Shown here in pieces: positions 1-11,279 of a stretch of DNA of 64,000 bases. Source of the DNA: Rhizodiscina lignyota (Eukaryota > Ascomycota > Dothideomycetes > Aulographales > Rhizodiscinaceae). Position numbers and translations under genes: made by a program. The notes beneath the pieces are model-generated. The model was given only the letters and a program-made list of their open reading frames with translations, had not been told where the DNA came from and made no database searches. Numbering within the stretch: the first letter of the stretch is position 1; the number at the start of each line of letters is the position of its first letter. The stretch is taken from assembly GCA_010015805.1 (NCBI GenBank), contig ML978133.1:744001-808000 (forward strand). Reading direction: 5' to 3'.

Positions 1-1135
1 CAGCCATTTCAACTTCTTGGCCCTCGAAAACTTGCTCGAAGCCTGTGGATCCTTCAGTTGCGTCCGAAGACGCGGACTCGGCATCATAAAACTCAGAGAC
101 TGTCGGCACTTTTTGCGTGCTGTTTACGAAGGGATTCATAGAAGAATCAATTGTCGTCAAAGAGCTTCTGCTAGGAGTTTGAGGAAGTCCCGGAGTAGTG
201 CACGGCGTGGTACCAGTAGTAGGAGATGATGATCCCGTCTGAAGAGCCGCAGGTGAAGGTGGAGATGAAGGAGAAGGATTTGGCGGCTTGCTCCAAGTAA
301 TTTCTGACAACTGGCGGGTGTGACTTTCGCGAATCTTTTCCTGTTCCAGATCGCGAGGCAACAGGTTAGGCGTGCGCCTCTTTCTCTTGAAGCCACCTCC
401 AGTGATTCCAAGCTTCTCAATCCTCTCAATCTTTCTCTTCTCTGCCTTCCTGAGGTCTTCAACCCATCTCTTCCATCTCTCTCGTGCGCCTGGCGACACT
501 AACGCGTCGTGTGGCAGGATAGGAAGACCCATCTCGTATGCGAAATCCGTTGCACCTTGTCCGACAAGAAGGTTTGGGGCGACGCGCTTTAAGGTGAGAG
601 GCTCCATACTGTGGTCCAATACCTTGCGAGCTAGGACAATCGGATTTTGGATTTCTGACACTGCGTTACTAAACGGAAATGCTGCGAACTGGTGGAATCG
701 GAATACTTACGAGCAACAGCACCAACTGCGCCACTTCGACCGAAATGGTCGACAACGACAGCATCACACTCGACGACACCATCCACGGCCAAGTTGCTTC
801 CGTATCCAGCGTTCGTTATTTCCTTGTCTTCGAGGACTCTGATTGCGATCTCGCAAGCTTCGACGGCAGTGGCACCGCTCTTTAGGAGATACATGGCAGC
901 CTTGCAGGCACTGTGACTCTGTTAGTCGAGCGCTCGAGCCTTGACATGCTCGGCTGAATTGATGGACGTACTCTTCACAGGCTTTTAAATGAAGGTTCTG
1001 GTTCTGCACGCTATGATAGCCTGCTCCAGCATGGACAAAGATTGCGCGGATGTCGCCCCCTCGCTTCTTGGGCACAAGCGCGTCCGGGGCAGGCGTTTTA
1101 GGGGGTGTCCTGGGTATAGCCATATTGGAGGCCAT
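1..1135 (-). CDS. Taspase 1 / type-2 asparaginase family Ntn-hydrolase, 3' end off the window
   Basis: Threonine-type N-terminal nucleophile hydrolase precursor; relatives cleave themselves before a Thr into alpha and beta chains and act as asparaginase or as the endopeptidase Taspase 1. The visible part is the alpha chain: FVHAGAGYHS near residue 33, then NAGYGSNL and ECDAVVVD, the usual substrate-pocket blocks. ATG at 1135-1133. Two introns keep frame: 911-971 and 655-710 (GTAAGT donor). From about residue 165 a long polar Lys/Arg- then Pro/Ser/Thr-rich linker runs in open frame to base 1, so the catalytic Thr and beta chain lie outside the window. Family call is firm; choice between Taspase and asparaginase activity is not possible here. 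Confidence 0.85.
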
Positions 1136-2194
1136 AGAGGACGAGTGTGGATGTGTAATTCGATTGTGATGATCAGAGTTCCGAGAGTGAAGATGTCTGC
1201 AGATTTTGTGGAATGAAGATTCACTCGGCTGCCCCTTCGAGGAACCTCCAATTCTTCTCCCAGTAACGGGACACCTGAGGTGAGAGCGGCTTGTTTTATC
1301 CGTGGTGAAAGTGGAATGAGGGGAATCTCATATGTCAGTCTAGTCTTGAATCTGCTTTCGCTGAAGCAAAAAACTAGATTGAGTGATGCTTAGCTGGGAG
1401 ATTATATCCAATGTCATCTACTTCGAGACCGTGTGACACGATGCTTGGAGTGAGGAGAGACCACAGGAGGTGCCGGACGTAGGACGATGCAATACTGACG
1501 AGCCCTGGAGCTTGAGAAGGCTTTGGCGCGTAGGCTTCTTTAGAGTAAAAGGTTTACGGCCTGAGGGTTGTTGTAATCTGCGCTTCTGAGGGTTGTGATG
1601 GTGTTGAGAAGACGGGGCAGAAGGCAGAGGCAGGGAAGATTGAAATATCGCCTATAACGAATGATTATGGCTCTCTCAATGAGAGGCAGTGTGTGGCTGG
1701 CAGGAGGATTGAAAGCTGCAGCAGCTTAATGGACGGGATGAAGGGAGAAACTGGAGGCAGAGTTGCGTCAAGTGCTCGTTCCAGTTATCTCGAGCTCTTC
1801 ACTCTCCATCGCGACTTCCCCGAGTAGAGACGATAACAGCCCAGTGCCCAAGACCCCGGCCACCCTCGCCATCACGGCAGCCAGCGGGCCCACGGCTTCC
1901 TCAAAGCTCTTGTACAGGCGCACATTTACATATCTATTCACGTAGTCTGCTACAGTAGCGTTGATGCAGCTGAGAAAGCTCGTTACGTGAACGACGGAAG
2001 CTTAGGAAGCTCCCTTGCGACGCTGGCTTGGCGCGCCTCTCTGCGTGGGGCATTTGAATGACCGCACTTTGCATCTGCCTGCCACATTACCCTCGCCCTT
2101 CCAACACAACTTTGGCGATTGCTTGCGCCACAGTCTCTCTCAGCGCATCTCTGGATATTTGCGACCATCCTGCAGTTCGATTGAAGTGTTCGTC
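1136..2194. other. intergenic, divergent promoter region
   Basis: Lies between the start codons of the divergent Taspase-like gene and Arp3. It should hold both promoters. The only coding-like stretch is an open minus-strand frame of about 80 codons ending with TGA near 1764 (see findings); it has no upstream in-frame ATG. Confidence 0.5.
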
Positions 2195-3786
2195 ATGGCT
2201 CCGCAAACTCCGGCCGTTGTCATGGACAAGTCAGTAGCCTCCCACCTGTCGCGAGACCACACAATGTGCTGACAAGCTCTTATAGCGGTACGGGGTATAC
2301 GAAATTAGGTACGATGCACTATCGGCTGCTGCGCAATGAGAGCAGAGTAGTTGATGCTCAACAATAGGTTTTGCCGGCAACGACTCCCCGTCCTTTGTCT
2401 TCCCTACCGCGATCGCAACGAAAAGTCAAGGAGGAGGCGGTGGTGGTTCCGGATCAGGGCGACCAGCTGTAGCAAACAAGCCTTCGTTCTTGACTGGTGG
2501 AGCTGGTCCAGGTAGTCACTTGTCTGGAAAGCGAGGGACCGAGGACTTGGACTTCTTCATCGGAGACGAGGCGCTTGCGGCTTCGGCGGGACCTGGTTAT
2601 GGCCTTCACTATCCGATTCGGCATGGACAGATTGAGAACTGGGTTGGTATCATCTTGGAATCGGAGTCGGGGTGCAGGGCTAATACACGCCGTAGGATGA
2701 CATGGAACGCTTCTGGTCAAACTCAATATTCAAGTATCTGCGCGTGGAGCCTGAAGACCATTACTTCCTCTTGACAGAACCGGCAAGTCAATATCATCTC
2801 AATTACAGTGCTGTAGCTGACTAATGCAGCCTCTAAACCCTCCTGAGAATCGCGAGAACACTGCCGAAATCTTCTTCGAATCCTTCAATTGCGCTGGTCT
2901 CTACATTGCTGTCCAAGCCGTCCTCGCACTCGCTGCTTCATGGACATCCTCAAAGGTCCAAGACCGGTCGCTCACTGGAACTGTCATCGATTCTGGTGAA
3001 GGTGTCACCCACGTCATCCCAGTTGCGGAAGGTTATGTCATCGGATCGAGCATCAAGAGCATACCCATTGCCGGAAGAGACATCACATACTTCGTCCAGA
3101 GTCTACTCAGAGATAGAGGGGAGCCGGATAGTTCTCTAAAAACTGCAGAGAGGATAAAGGAGGAATACTGCTACGTCTGTCCAGACGTTGTCAAGGAGTT
3201 CTCTCGCTTTGACATGGAGCCAGCGGAGAGATTCAAGCAGCACACCGTCACCTATCCGAACGGCAAGTCGGTCACTGTCGATGTTGGCTACGAACGGTTC
3301 CTCGCCCCCGAAATCTTCTTCAATCCTGAAATCTACTCCTCAGACTTCCTCACACCGCTTCCCAATATCGTCGACATGACCATCCAGCAGTCGCCAATCG
3401 ACGTACGGAGAGGTTTGTACAAGAACATCGTCCTATCTGGAGGCTCGACACTGTACAGGCAGTTCGGCCGAAGGTTACAGAGAGACATCAAGCACCTGGT
3501 CGATGAGAGAATCGCAGCGTCCGAACGCCGAAGCGGAGGCGCCAAGAGCGGTGGTCTGGAGGTTCAAGTGATTGAGCACAAGCGGCAGAGGCACGGCCCA
3601 TGGTTTGGCGGTAGTCTGCTTGGTCAAACTCCGGAGTTCAGGTAACTCCCTTCCGTCTCAAGCATCCAAGAACTCTTGAACTGAATCCCTTCCAGATCGT
3701 ATTGCCACACGAAAGCCGAATATGACGAGTATGGACCATCGATCGTGCGAAGATTTGCTTTACTTGGCGGTCCTGGAAGCACGTGA
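2195..3786 (+). CDS. ARP3: actin-related protein 3, Arp2/3 complex
   Basis: Subunit of the Arp2/3 complex that nucleates branched actin filaments at cortical patches and endocytic sites. Six exons give 440 residues: 2195-2229, 2286-2308, 2368-2642, 2696-2782, 2830-3641, 3696-3786; all phases agree. Actin-fold landmarks are the N-terminal phosphate loop ([16 protein letters not shown]), the second phosphate block [11 protein letters not shown] and the C-terminal adenosine block VLSGGSTLY. The C-terminus [15 protein letters not shown] is diagnostic of Arp3 rather than actin or Arp2. A Gly/Ser-rich loop of about 15 residues follows the first ATP block. The fourth intron (2783-2829) starts GCAAGT, a GC-AG intron. 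Exon 2 is only 23 nt. Confidence 0.97.
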
Positions 3787-4350
3787 AAAAGTCTATGATT
3801 GTTTGGCGTCTAAGAGTTTCCAAAAGGCGGAAGTTTTATGATTTGAACGCGAAGAGCTACTTGTTCATAGAAGAATGAAGAAGACGAAAGTTTGAGACGC
3901 CTCGGAAGACAGAAGAGAGCTGAGTCCCGACGTACATGTTACAGAGCATCCGACAGGCTGCAGATGCTATGGTTTCACCAGTCATCTTCAGCTCCTAATT
4001 TTCGTCAATCATAGCACGACAGATGAGACATGCAGTCCTGTGCATCCCCTCTTCTCACTTCTCTTTCAAGTTCGTACGGTTAGATGTTCCCACTAGCCTG
4101 CATTTCTGTTCATGGAGTGGGAAACCCAATCGTCATGATTTCTTCATTATGCTGGCGACCTTTATCGTCGGATTCCTAACCTCAATGTCTGCAATCGATC
4201 GAGACCACATTGTGACACCATGAATCAAATTTAAAGCAACCATTAAATCTGCTTGCCCCCTCCTGCCTCATTTGAGTTCCTACGTCGCTCAAATTTGCTC
4301 CTCGGGGGCAATTCTGCAGTCAATTCAACCCACCGATCTTCTCATTCAAG
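3787..4350. other. intergenic
   Basis: Arp3 3' flank and promoter of the next gene. The longest open frame (4023-4223, plus) shows no domain or splice support. Nothing else recognised. Confidence 0.5.
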
Positions 4351-5159
4351 ATGTTTGTCCTTTCTCTAAATATCTTCGCTTTTCTCTTACCTTTGGCTAC
4401 CTTAGCTAGCCATGATCTCGTCGAACGCCAGGGTTCTTCGACCCCGTCGGTGACTTGCGGCGTATGTCAGCTCCAAGTCCTCTTAATCTAAAGTTAATGA
4501 TTACTCTTCAGTTTGCCAATCCTCTCCTGACAACCGGTGCTCCAATCGCACAGGATTGTAAGCTTCAATTCCTCAATCTCAACTACTACACAAACCAACC
4601 TGGGACGTTCGTCCCGTCTCCCGATGGCAATGAGGGTGCCGTGATCCAGACTGACGAAAACACCTCCGGCGTCATCCTCGCCTCCAACACTGTCTTCGCG
4701 TTCAATCCACAGAAAGTCAACATCCTCTGCTTCGCCTCCACAAATGCCGCGATCACAAACCAAGTGCAGGGTATCCTCACCGGACTCAACCTCGACATAC
4801 CACCGGACGTGATGACTGCACTCGTCAGTGCCGCTACCGATAATCCGGTCGTGGGTATACAGTGCGATCTCCAGTTCACTGTCAACGTGGCGAAAAATCC
4901 GAGCCTCGTTGGTCAAACCAAGACCTGCACTTTCCAGCCTGAGGTGGCGGGTGCGAACACGGAAATTGCAGTTCTCGATGGCCTCGGTCTCCAACCGTGC
5001 ACATTTCCCGCTACTTGGAAAGATGTCATATCTGTGTCAGTCAAGTTTGCCGGCTCGCAGTTCCCGATCCAGGCCAACAACTTGCCGCTCAGCCCTGGAT
5101 TCGTCCTGGATGACTTTGTTTTTGGGAAGAGCAGTTGCGCAGGATACTGTAGCAGCTGA
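4351..5159 (+). CDS. small secreted protein of unknown function
   Basis: Predicted extracellular protein of 252 residues from two exons (4351-4461 and 4512-5159; intron with GTATGT donor and CTTCAG acceptor, phase 0). The first 20 residues are a classical signal peptide (hydrophobic core FVLSLNIFAFLLPLATLA), followed by a possible processing site near LVERQ. The mature part is Asn/Thr-rich, mostly beta-like in composition, with about seven Cys that could form disulfides, two of them in the terminal segment SSCAGYCSS. I do not recognise a family. It has the size and look of fungal secreted or cell-surface proteins; an effector role would be speculation. Confidence 0.8.
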
Positions 5160-5317
5160 ATGACCCGTGGTTTCCACGGCGTAGCACATGGTGGTAGTTG
5201 AGGACACAAGGATAGGATCATTGGTATTTCGAGCACATAAACATCAACTCCATCACACTTTCATTTGCGATGCACGTACATCTACCTACTTGCACATTCA
5301 ACATGTGCTCAAAAAGG

Positions 5318-8073
5318 TCACTGATAGCTCATTGTGGAGTTAGCAGCAGCAGTTCCAACAACAATAGCGTCAATCCAAGGCTCTCCACTCTCCCAAAACA
5401 AAGTCACATAATTCTCACCCTCCAAATAGTCAACCTGAATCTCTTTCTGCTGCACACCCACCCCATCAAACGCAACCGTGGCATTCTTCTCCAACCAATT
5501 CATCTGCACTACCACACTCCCACTGCCTTTCCCGATCACCGTCAGCGCACCACTGCCCGTCCCCACAGTGCTCTTCACGCCAGCGAGCTCTGCCCAACCA
5601 CCTTCATGGATGGTGACACCGCCGCTGTCAATCGTGCAGTTTAACCCTGTGCCCCGGCCTTCGAACCCACCAATAAAGGTACCGAGCAAGCCATCCTCGG
5701 CCTCGTACCGCGGCCCAGTATTCGCGGGCACCCAGATCTGGATCTCGGAGATGGCGACCGCGTACATGAGTTCGTTGAATACCGTGATTTGCAAATTATC
5801 CGTTTCAACAATCGTACCTTCGAACGAGGAGCTTCCGTTAGAATACGTCGACCCTGGCATCGTGCCTGCAGTAGTATTCCCGGCACCAGCGGCGTTGAAG
5901 ACGATCGTATTCAGCGCATTCGGCACACACGCGTCCCAGTGGTTTCGCTCCGCAAGCATGGTATGATTATTCGTGGTAATTCGCACAGAAGACGGACATT
6001 TGATGACTCCATCCCTTGCCGTGTCATCGAAGATAGCCAAGCTCACGCTACTGAACTGCCGGGCGCGAGGAAGCTGTATCGTAATCTGACTATACGGAAC
6101 ATGCGACTGATTGTTCGTCCAGCGGTTGTCAGGCGTCGTGTCGTACCAGAGCAGCCCGTCGTTCATCTTCCAAGATTCGAAGGGGGATATGTCGCCTTGT
6201 AGCGTGAAGAGGTAGTCTGCTGTTACGCGGGGGAGACCCCATGGTGCGTTGGGGTTCGCAAGTATGTTTTCGTAGCGTGGGCGGGATGCGAGATATGCGA
6301 TTGAGTCTGTGGATGACGAAGGGGATCCGAGCGTGATGTTGACGGGAGAGAGCGAGCTTTGGGAGTGGATGAGCGTGCCATTAGAATAGATGGAGAGGCC
6401 AGACTTCTTGGTCTTGTAGTGCGAGCCGTCTTTGTCCCAGACGATGGAAAGGAGAGTTCCATGGTATGGAAGACTTTCGATAGCGAAGTGGGTCCAATTA
6501 TCTGGTACGAGAGGATGCATTTGGAACCGGTCATCAAGAGTGGGCAGGATACCGATGAGATCAGTAAAGATATTATTGAAATAAGTGGAATGGAGATAGT
6601 GTTCGGAATGGTTGGTAGAGTCACCGCTCCACATGTCGATGGTCGGGTAGTGAGATTCTGCAGTATATGGTATACCGTCTTTATAATTTGTTCTAGCGTA
6701 AGTGAGCAGCGCCTCGTTGAAGAACTCCTTCGTCGCTATGGTGCTGCGATCCTCGCGGGCTAGAATTGCCAGCGTATCGAGGAAGACGGAGGTGCTGAAG
6801 GGCCATGATTGGCCTTGCCAGACCTATTAACGGGTCAGTCTTTCTTGTCCAGTTCGAAATAATCAAAGAGGAGGTCATACGCAGCAATAGGTCAGATTTT
6901 TCAATGCTGTATAATAAGGGTTAGTCATTTCAAGCGTTGTTGGACCAAACTCTGTAAGAAATTCTTCGGACGTTAAGCCTGCCTCGAGACCTTTCACGAT
7001 CGTTTCATTGGTGCCGACATCGAATCGATAAGGAAAGTATCCAATCATTTGGCGACCCACGGCACGAATATTGGAGCCTTCCACAACGTCAATCCACCAC
7101 TTGATGCTATCCTCCCAGAGGAATGAGTTCATTCGCTCCTCGATAGCAGCAGCACGGGCCGACCACTGTTCTGATAGAGATGAATTGCCAGCGAGAGTGG
7201 CAACTTGTGAGATCGCTCGGGCGCCAGCTACCATATAAGCGTTAAAGTTGGGCCGGTACGTCTCTGGTCCGAGCCAGATTAGGTCGAAATTGTTGCGAGT
7301 GTCATTCCACACGTTGACCGGCTTGCCGTCGACCCCTCCAACAATGTAGCCGGGGAGAGAGAATTCTTGGGCATCAGACAGTGGAGTCCGATGGTACAGG
7401 CCAATGCTGTCGTTAAATTGGACATCCCAGAGATTGAACGTTCGGACCATGCCATCCAGTTGTGAGATTAGAAAATCCACGTCGCCCGTAGCTTGCGCAT
7501 GCTCAAGTATAGCATCGTGCAAATAATGAGTGTATGTGATTCCGGACAGCACTTCGACGCCGCCTCTCGTGTACAGCAAAATGAGATCTTTGATGTAGTT
7601 TGGGTTTCGTAACCACCTCCCTTCGACCAGGTGATGTCCTACCGAGTCTGGAATAGTCTGGAGTTTGCTCGCTACGCCTTGTTAGCAACATGGATGTGCA
7701 TCTTTCAAGATATGCGCCTACCCCAAGACACGGGATGAATGAATCTACCAAACAATTAGCATGTGGTAATTGGCCAGTCAGCGAAGGTGATTCACTCAGT
7801 AAATAGCCATCCATGTCCTTCGTGGCCCCACTTGATATGACGTTTGATGACTGTCGCACGATAGTAGTAGACATCCTGGATGTGCTGGTCTGGGAAGTCT
7901 ACAAAGGGAATGTTGTCAAGATACCACTGCGGATCGTCAAATGATTTAACGTATGTAGCATGCTCCAATATGTTGGTAGACTTGAGATAACTATCAGGAA
8001 GAGGATATGGACGCGATGGGTCTTGAGAATAGGCAAGACCAAAAATGAAAGCGATAAAGACGAGGAGAAACAT
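5318..8073 (-). CDS. secreted six-hairpin glycoside hydrolase (MGH1/GH63-like)
   Basis: Large secreted enzyme with an (alpha/alpha)6-barrel of the mannosylglycerate-hydrolase/GH63-like type. ATG at 8073; residues 1-16 are a signal peptide. Exons 8073-7796, 7744-7722 (23 nt), 7677-6881 and 6823-5318; frames agree. Conserved-looking blocks are GHGWLFTEFIHPVSW at the first junctions, YHRTPLSDAQEFSLPGY, VWQGQSWPFSTS, EALLTYARTNYKDGIPY and YPTIDMWSGDSTNHSEHYLHST, which contain the acidic residues and tryptophans of the barrel active site. The C-terminal 250 residues are beta-rich with a carbohydrate-binding look (YEAEDG, many aromatic residues). Several N-glycosylation sites occur. Exact substrate is unknown; plant or fungal glycans are likely. 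It lies next to the UstYa island. Confidence 0.8.
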
Positions 8074-8843
8074 GATGGATGCCGAGAAATATCGCTTTCT
8101 TGGCCTTTCGAATGAAGCTATGACATCTTGATTATATGCTGCTCACATCGGAATACCCGATTATTACTAGCCAGGGGAACGCGCTGCAGTGGAGGTTCCT
8201 GAACATCATGCCGGCATCATGATGGAGAGTTCGGGGTAGCTCAAGGCATTACCGCTTGCCCTGGAGAGGGAGTATATTAGAAATGGCACCCCTCTAGGCA
8301 CGTTTTGAAGAGGGAACATGTTCAATGGACGCCGAATCTGCGGGTTCGAGAGCTTGCGGCGATCGTGACATGGAGTTAGAGGTGGAGTCGCAGAGGAGAA
8401 AAATAAATCCGCCAAAGAGAGAAGTCAGCGCAGTGCGGAGATTTTGTGATCATCCATGTCTCCTGCTCAAAACGAGCCTACATCACTGGTAGTTAAGAAA
8501 AAATCGACAGGCATTGCAGTCGGAGCTACCATGGCTTTTTCATTACTGCAAATGAGCTTCGAACCGTGTAAAGTTGTTTCTTGAGAGCGAACGGACCCAA
8601 CCGAGGCCTGCGTGGGCCCCCACCCAGCAATAGGTGACTCAGTCCCCTGGCGCGAATGGTCTCCGGGACGCTCCCTCCCGTGAAACGGGTCTTCCGCCTT
8701 CTCCTCCGTCTAGTCGGCTACTCCAAAACTTAAAAGTGACCTCACCAACTTGCTGCCCGTCCCCTCAACACCACATCAGATGTGCAGCTCCATAACAATA
8801 ACTCTTACCATTTACATGCTCAAGCTGAGTTCGGTCAATTTGA
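8074..8843. other. intergenic containing repeat copy A
   Basis: Promoter side of the glycoside hydrolase and 3' flank of the first UstYa gene. It carries the 214-bp segment repeated at 14177. No gene seen. Confidence 0.5.
8381..8594 (+). repeat. diverged direct repeat, copy A
   Basis: Matches 14177-14378 in the same orientation with shared blocks such as GTGCGGAGATTTTG, AGTCGGAGCTA and GAGAGCGAACGG in the same order. Copy A carries a small insertion near 8401-8423. Differences are mostly point changes. The two copies bracket the three UstYa genes. Confidence 0.85.
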
Positions 8844-9824
8844 TTAGTGAGCTTGTATACTCTCAAGAATTCTGTCAGAGCGTGCGTCTGCCCATTCTCG
8901 GATCTTTCCAAAACTTCGACATGTGTGGGGGTAGTCTGAATCAACATATCGAAAAGGGCTTCCATCGATACCACGGTATGACTTTACTGGAATAGGTGTA
9001 AGATCCCCAGCACACATAATATACTGGCGGATCTGGTCAATACAGTGGCCTGCAAACTCTTGTCAACCCTTGCACAGATTCGATCTCTACTGGCGTACCT
9101 TTGTGCATCAGATTGGTGTGAGGGTTGTTGGCGACAGGTTCGTTGTAATATTCTGACCAGATCATATGGCGAAGTTGATCCTATGGCCTATCGTCAGCCA
9201 GTCGGGGCATCAGCAAGAGCTGGAGTCCCACGTACGAGACAGTGCAGCGTGTGGAACATGTCTATTCCTCCCAAGTACCCTTCATCTCCTGTAGGTAATT
9301 GTATAAGCGTTTGGGCCCACTCGTCCGGCCAGGTATTCCGAGCTTCCTCCTTTGTCATGATGAAATATCGATCTGAGAGCCAAGTGTGAGCAGTAGCCAT
9401 TCCATCTCCAAAGTTTACACAATAACTGACGCCGTATAAGACTTTTCCAGGCTTCATCTATCTCAGGACTTGGATAGCCACCATAGTCCACTGAACTAGG
9501 ATGCGGGAGATACACACTCCCGTTTTCTCGAAACGCTGGTCCCCCGGTAAACCTGACTTCTTCAATCTCAATTGCGGCAGTCGCTGGACCAAAATCGGAT
9601 TTCCATCCTGTTATAAAAGAGCCACGAGTTGCATCATCGGCAGCCATTAGAGGTGGAGGTTGATTCCACGACAGGTACATACAGTAAAGGGCAAAAATGA
9701 AAGTCGTCGCCCACGGAATGGCGGAGGTAACTGAAAGCGTCCAAGGGTATGCAATTCGACGAACCCGATCATCTGAGGTGGGCAAAAGCAGATACTGCTT
9801 TCGAGACAAATTCAGAGGCCACAT
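8844..9824 (-). CDS. UstYa-like (DUF3328) oxidase 1
   Basis: Member of the UstYa/DUF3328 family; characterised members act in oxidative cyclisation of ribosomal peptides (ustiloxin, asperipin, cyclochlorotine and others). 268 residues from exons 9824-9443, 9372-9236, 9180-9099 and 9049-8844. Start chosen at ATG 9824 because the N-terminus (KQYLLLPTSDD, then a single membrane helix near residues 30-50) matches the family's short cytoplasmic tail plus anchor. Hallmarks: IEIEEVRFTGG, SPEIDEAW, HxxHC as FHTLHCL, and the second HC motif GHCIDQIRQ, followed by CRSFGKIREWA. Upstream in-frame codons exist to 10190 but look non-coding. Neighbours are a secreted peptide gene and two more UstYa genes. 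Confidence 0.9.
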
Positions 9825-10488
9825 TGCTCGACAATAAAACGTCCAAGCGGTGCAAACGAGTTCAGCCTTCAAGAAGTTGTTGATGTCAGGTAGTGTGCAC
9901 TCTGCCCATAAACTTTGGACGGGACACCACGGCCATGTTACACAAAGCGAACCGCACCCGGTCATACAAAATAAGAAAGAGTGCCCGGACAGAGCTTTTG
10001 GGGCCATCGGTAGCATCTGCCGTGACACTTCAAGGACGATTAGGTATCTTTCGCGGTGATATGTCATCACGATATTAAATCTTGTTCTACTGTATGCAGA
10101 GTGAGGCGTAATGCTGCTGGAGCCTGCTGCTCTGGGCCCGATGTTTGAAGGCATAAGCAAAGGGTGCTTGAATGAGGGGTACAAACTCAAAGTCTACATG
10201 TATGCCCCACTCTGGGCACAGATCGGCCGTAAATGTTGCGGTCAAGGGGAACAGGCACCAGTGATAAGGCGAATATTCAGAGTAGTGAACAGTACACTCA
10301 TTTAGGAATCTGGGCGTTTTGTCACAGCAATGCTCGTCACTTGAGGCTATTTGATTTAATTTTTATCTTAATCCGGAGCCACATGATTGACCAAGATATT
10401 GATTTCCCGCTCGCGCCTTGCTGCCTAGTACTCTCCTCAAATGAGAATCCACCAAACGCCATCGACTGAGATGGTTCCGCATCACAGC
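9825..10488. other. intergenic
   Basis: Between UstYa gene 1 (promoter side) and the stop of the small secreted peptide. A minus-strand open frame continues upstream of the UstYa start, but its content is irregular and it lacks a signal or domain. No other feature seen. Confidence 0.5.
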
Positions 10489-10722
10489 TTAATCAGTCTC
10501 GCCTCTGGCCCAGTCGTAGTCTTCATCCTGAATCGCTTCGATAGACGCCTTTATAGTCTCCATTGATTCCGCGGACACTGCCTTCTTGCTGACTACATAT
10601 CTGTAAGCCTTTAATTCTAGTACTGGAAGTAATGAATGTCAAGACGAACGCTCAGCTGGTAGAGCTAGCACTGACGAAAACAGTACCGCAATACCAAATA
10701 CAGCAACCGCGTAAAATCTCAT
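10489..10722 (-). CDS. small secreted peptide, candidate precursor or I9-like inhibitor
   Basis: Two exons, 10722-10646 and 10600-10489, give 62 residues. Exon 1 is a very good signal peptide (MRFYAVAVFGIAVLFSSVLA, predicted cut before LPAE). The 45-nt intron has a weak GTCTTG donor but a clear GCTTACAG acceptor; phases agree. The mature part begins LPAERSYVVSKKAV and ends acidic with DEDYDWARGETD. A dibasic KK gives one possible Kex2 site. The SYVVSKK...IKASIEA stretch resembles the start of a peptidase-inhibitor-I9/subtilisin propeptide but the rest of that fold is missing. Its place between UstYa genes 1 and 2 suggests a RiPP precursor, though there is no repeated core. Other splice choices are possible. 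Confidence 0.45.
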
Positions 10723-11279
10723 GATTGTCAGATACGCGGAGAGGATAAGATAAGTAGGGAGGATATGATGTGTCGAATTCGAAAGTTTACGTGAAGAATT
10801 CTGTTCAACAATGGCTCCCTCTATATATCTGTGTTATGCTCAACCTGGCCTCGTACTCTTTTTCCATGAAACTCGCTTTTCGCACCCTTGACCTTGTAAG
10901 TATTTGCAGTCTACAACTCCGAGAGAGGATGGTCCCAGCGACTATAGTCTATTAGGTAGTTCAGAGGTGAGAATTTTTAATCAATTCGACTAGCTCTTAT
11001 GCCGTACATTATCACACCAGCCAGTCCATGTATCCTTCTTTTTGCTGGAGACATCGGCCTACTTCGAGGCGGTGATTATGAATCTCCTTCGACTTGAGTA
11101 TCATTTCGTACTGGCAAGGCGGCATAATCTATTGCGGGTCGGTAACAACCTGGGCTTGCAGAGACATAGCTTGGAGATGCATACATAATTTTGGTTGGAA
11201 TCAACCTCTTCTTCCCATCCCTTCATTCTGATATCCGCAGCCTTTGTGGGTTCGAGTAAACCCATTATAAATTATTACA
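10723..11279. other. intergenic, divergent promoter region
   Basis: Lies between the start codons of the small secreted peptide and UstYa gene 2, so one region could drive both. No gene recognised. Confidence 0.5.

Noticed and set aside
9825-10190. Upstream in-frame extension of UstYa gene 1 on the minus strand
   Set aside because: The extension lacks family similarity, and the usual short tail plus membrane helix begins at ATG 9824.
11243-11263. T-arm-like GGGTTCGAGTAAACCC suggesting a tRNA
   Set aside because: Stem and loop lengths are wrong and no acceptor, D-arm or anticodon arm surrounds it.
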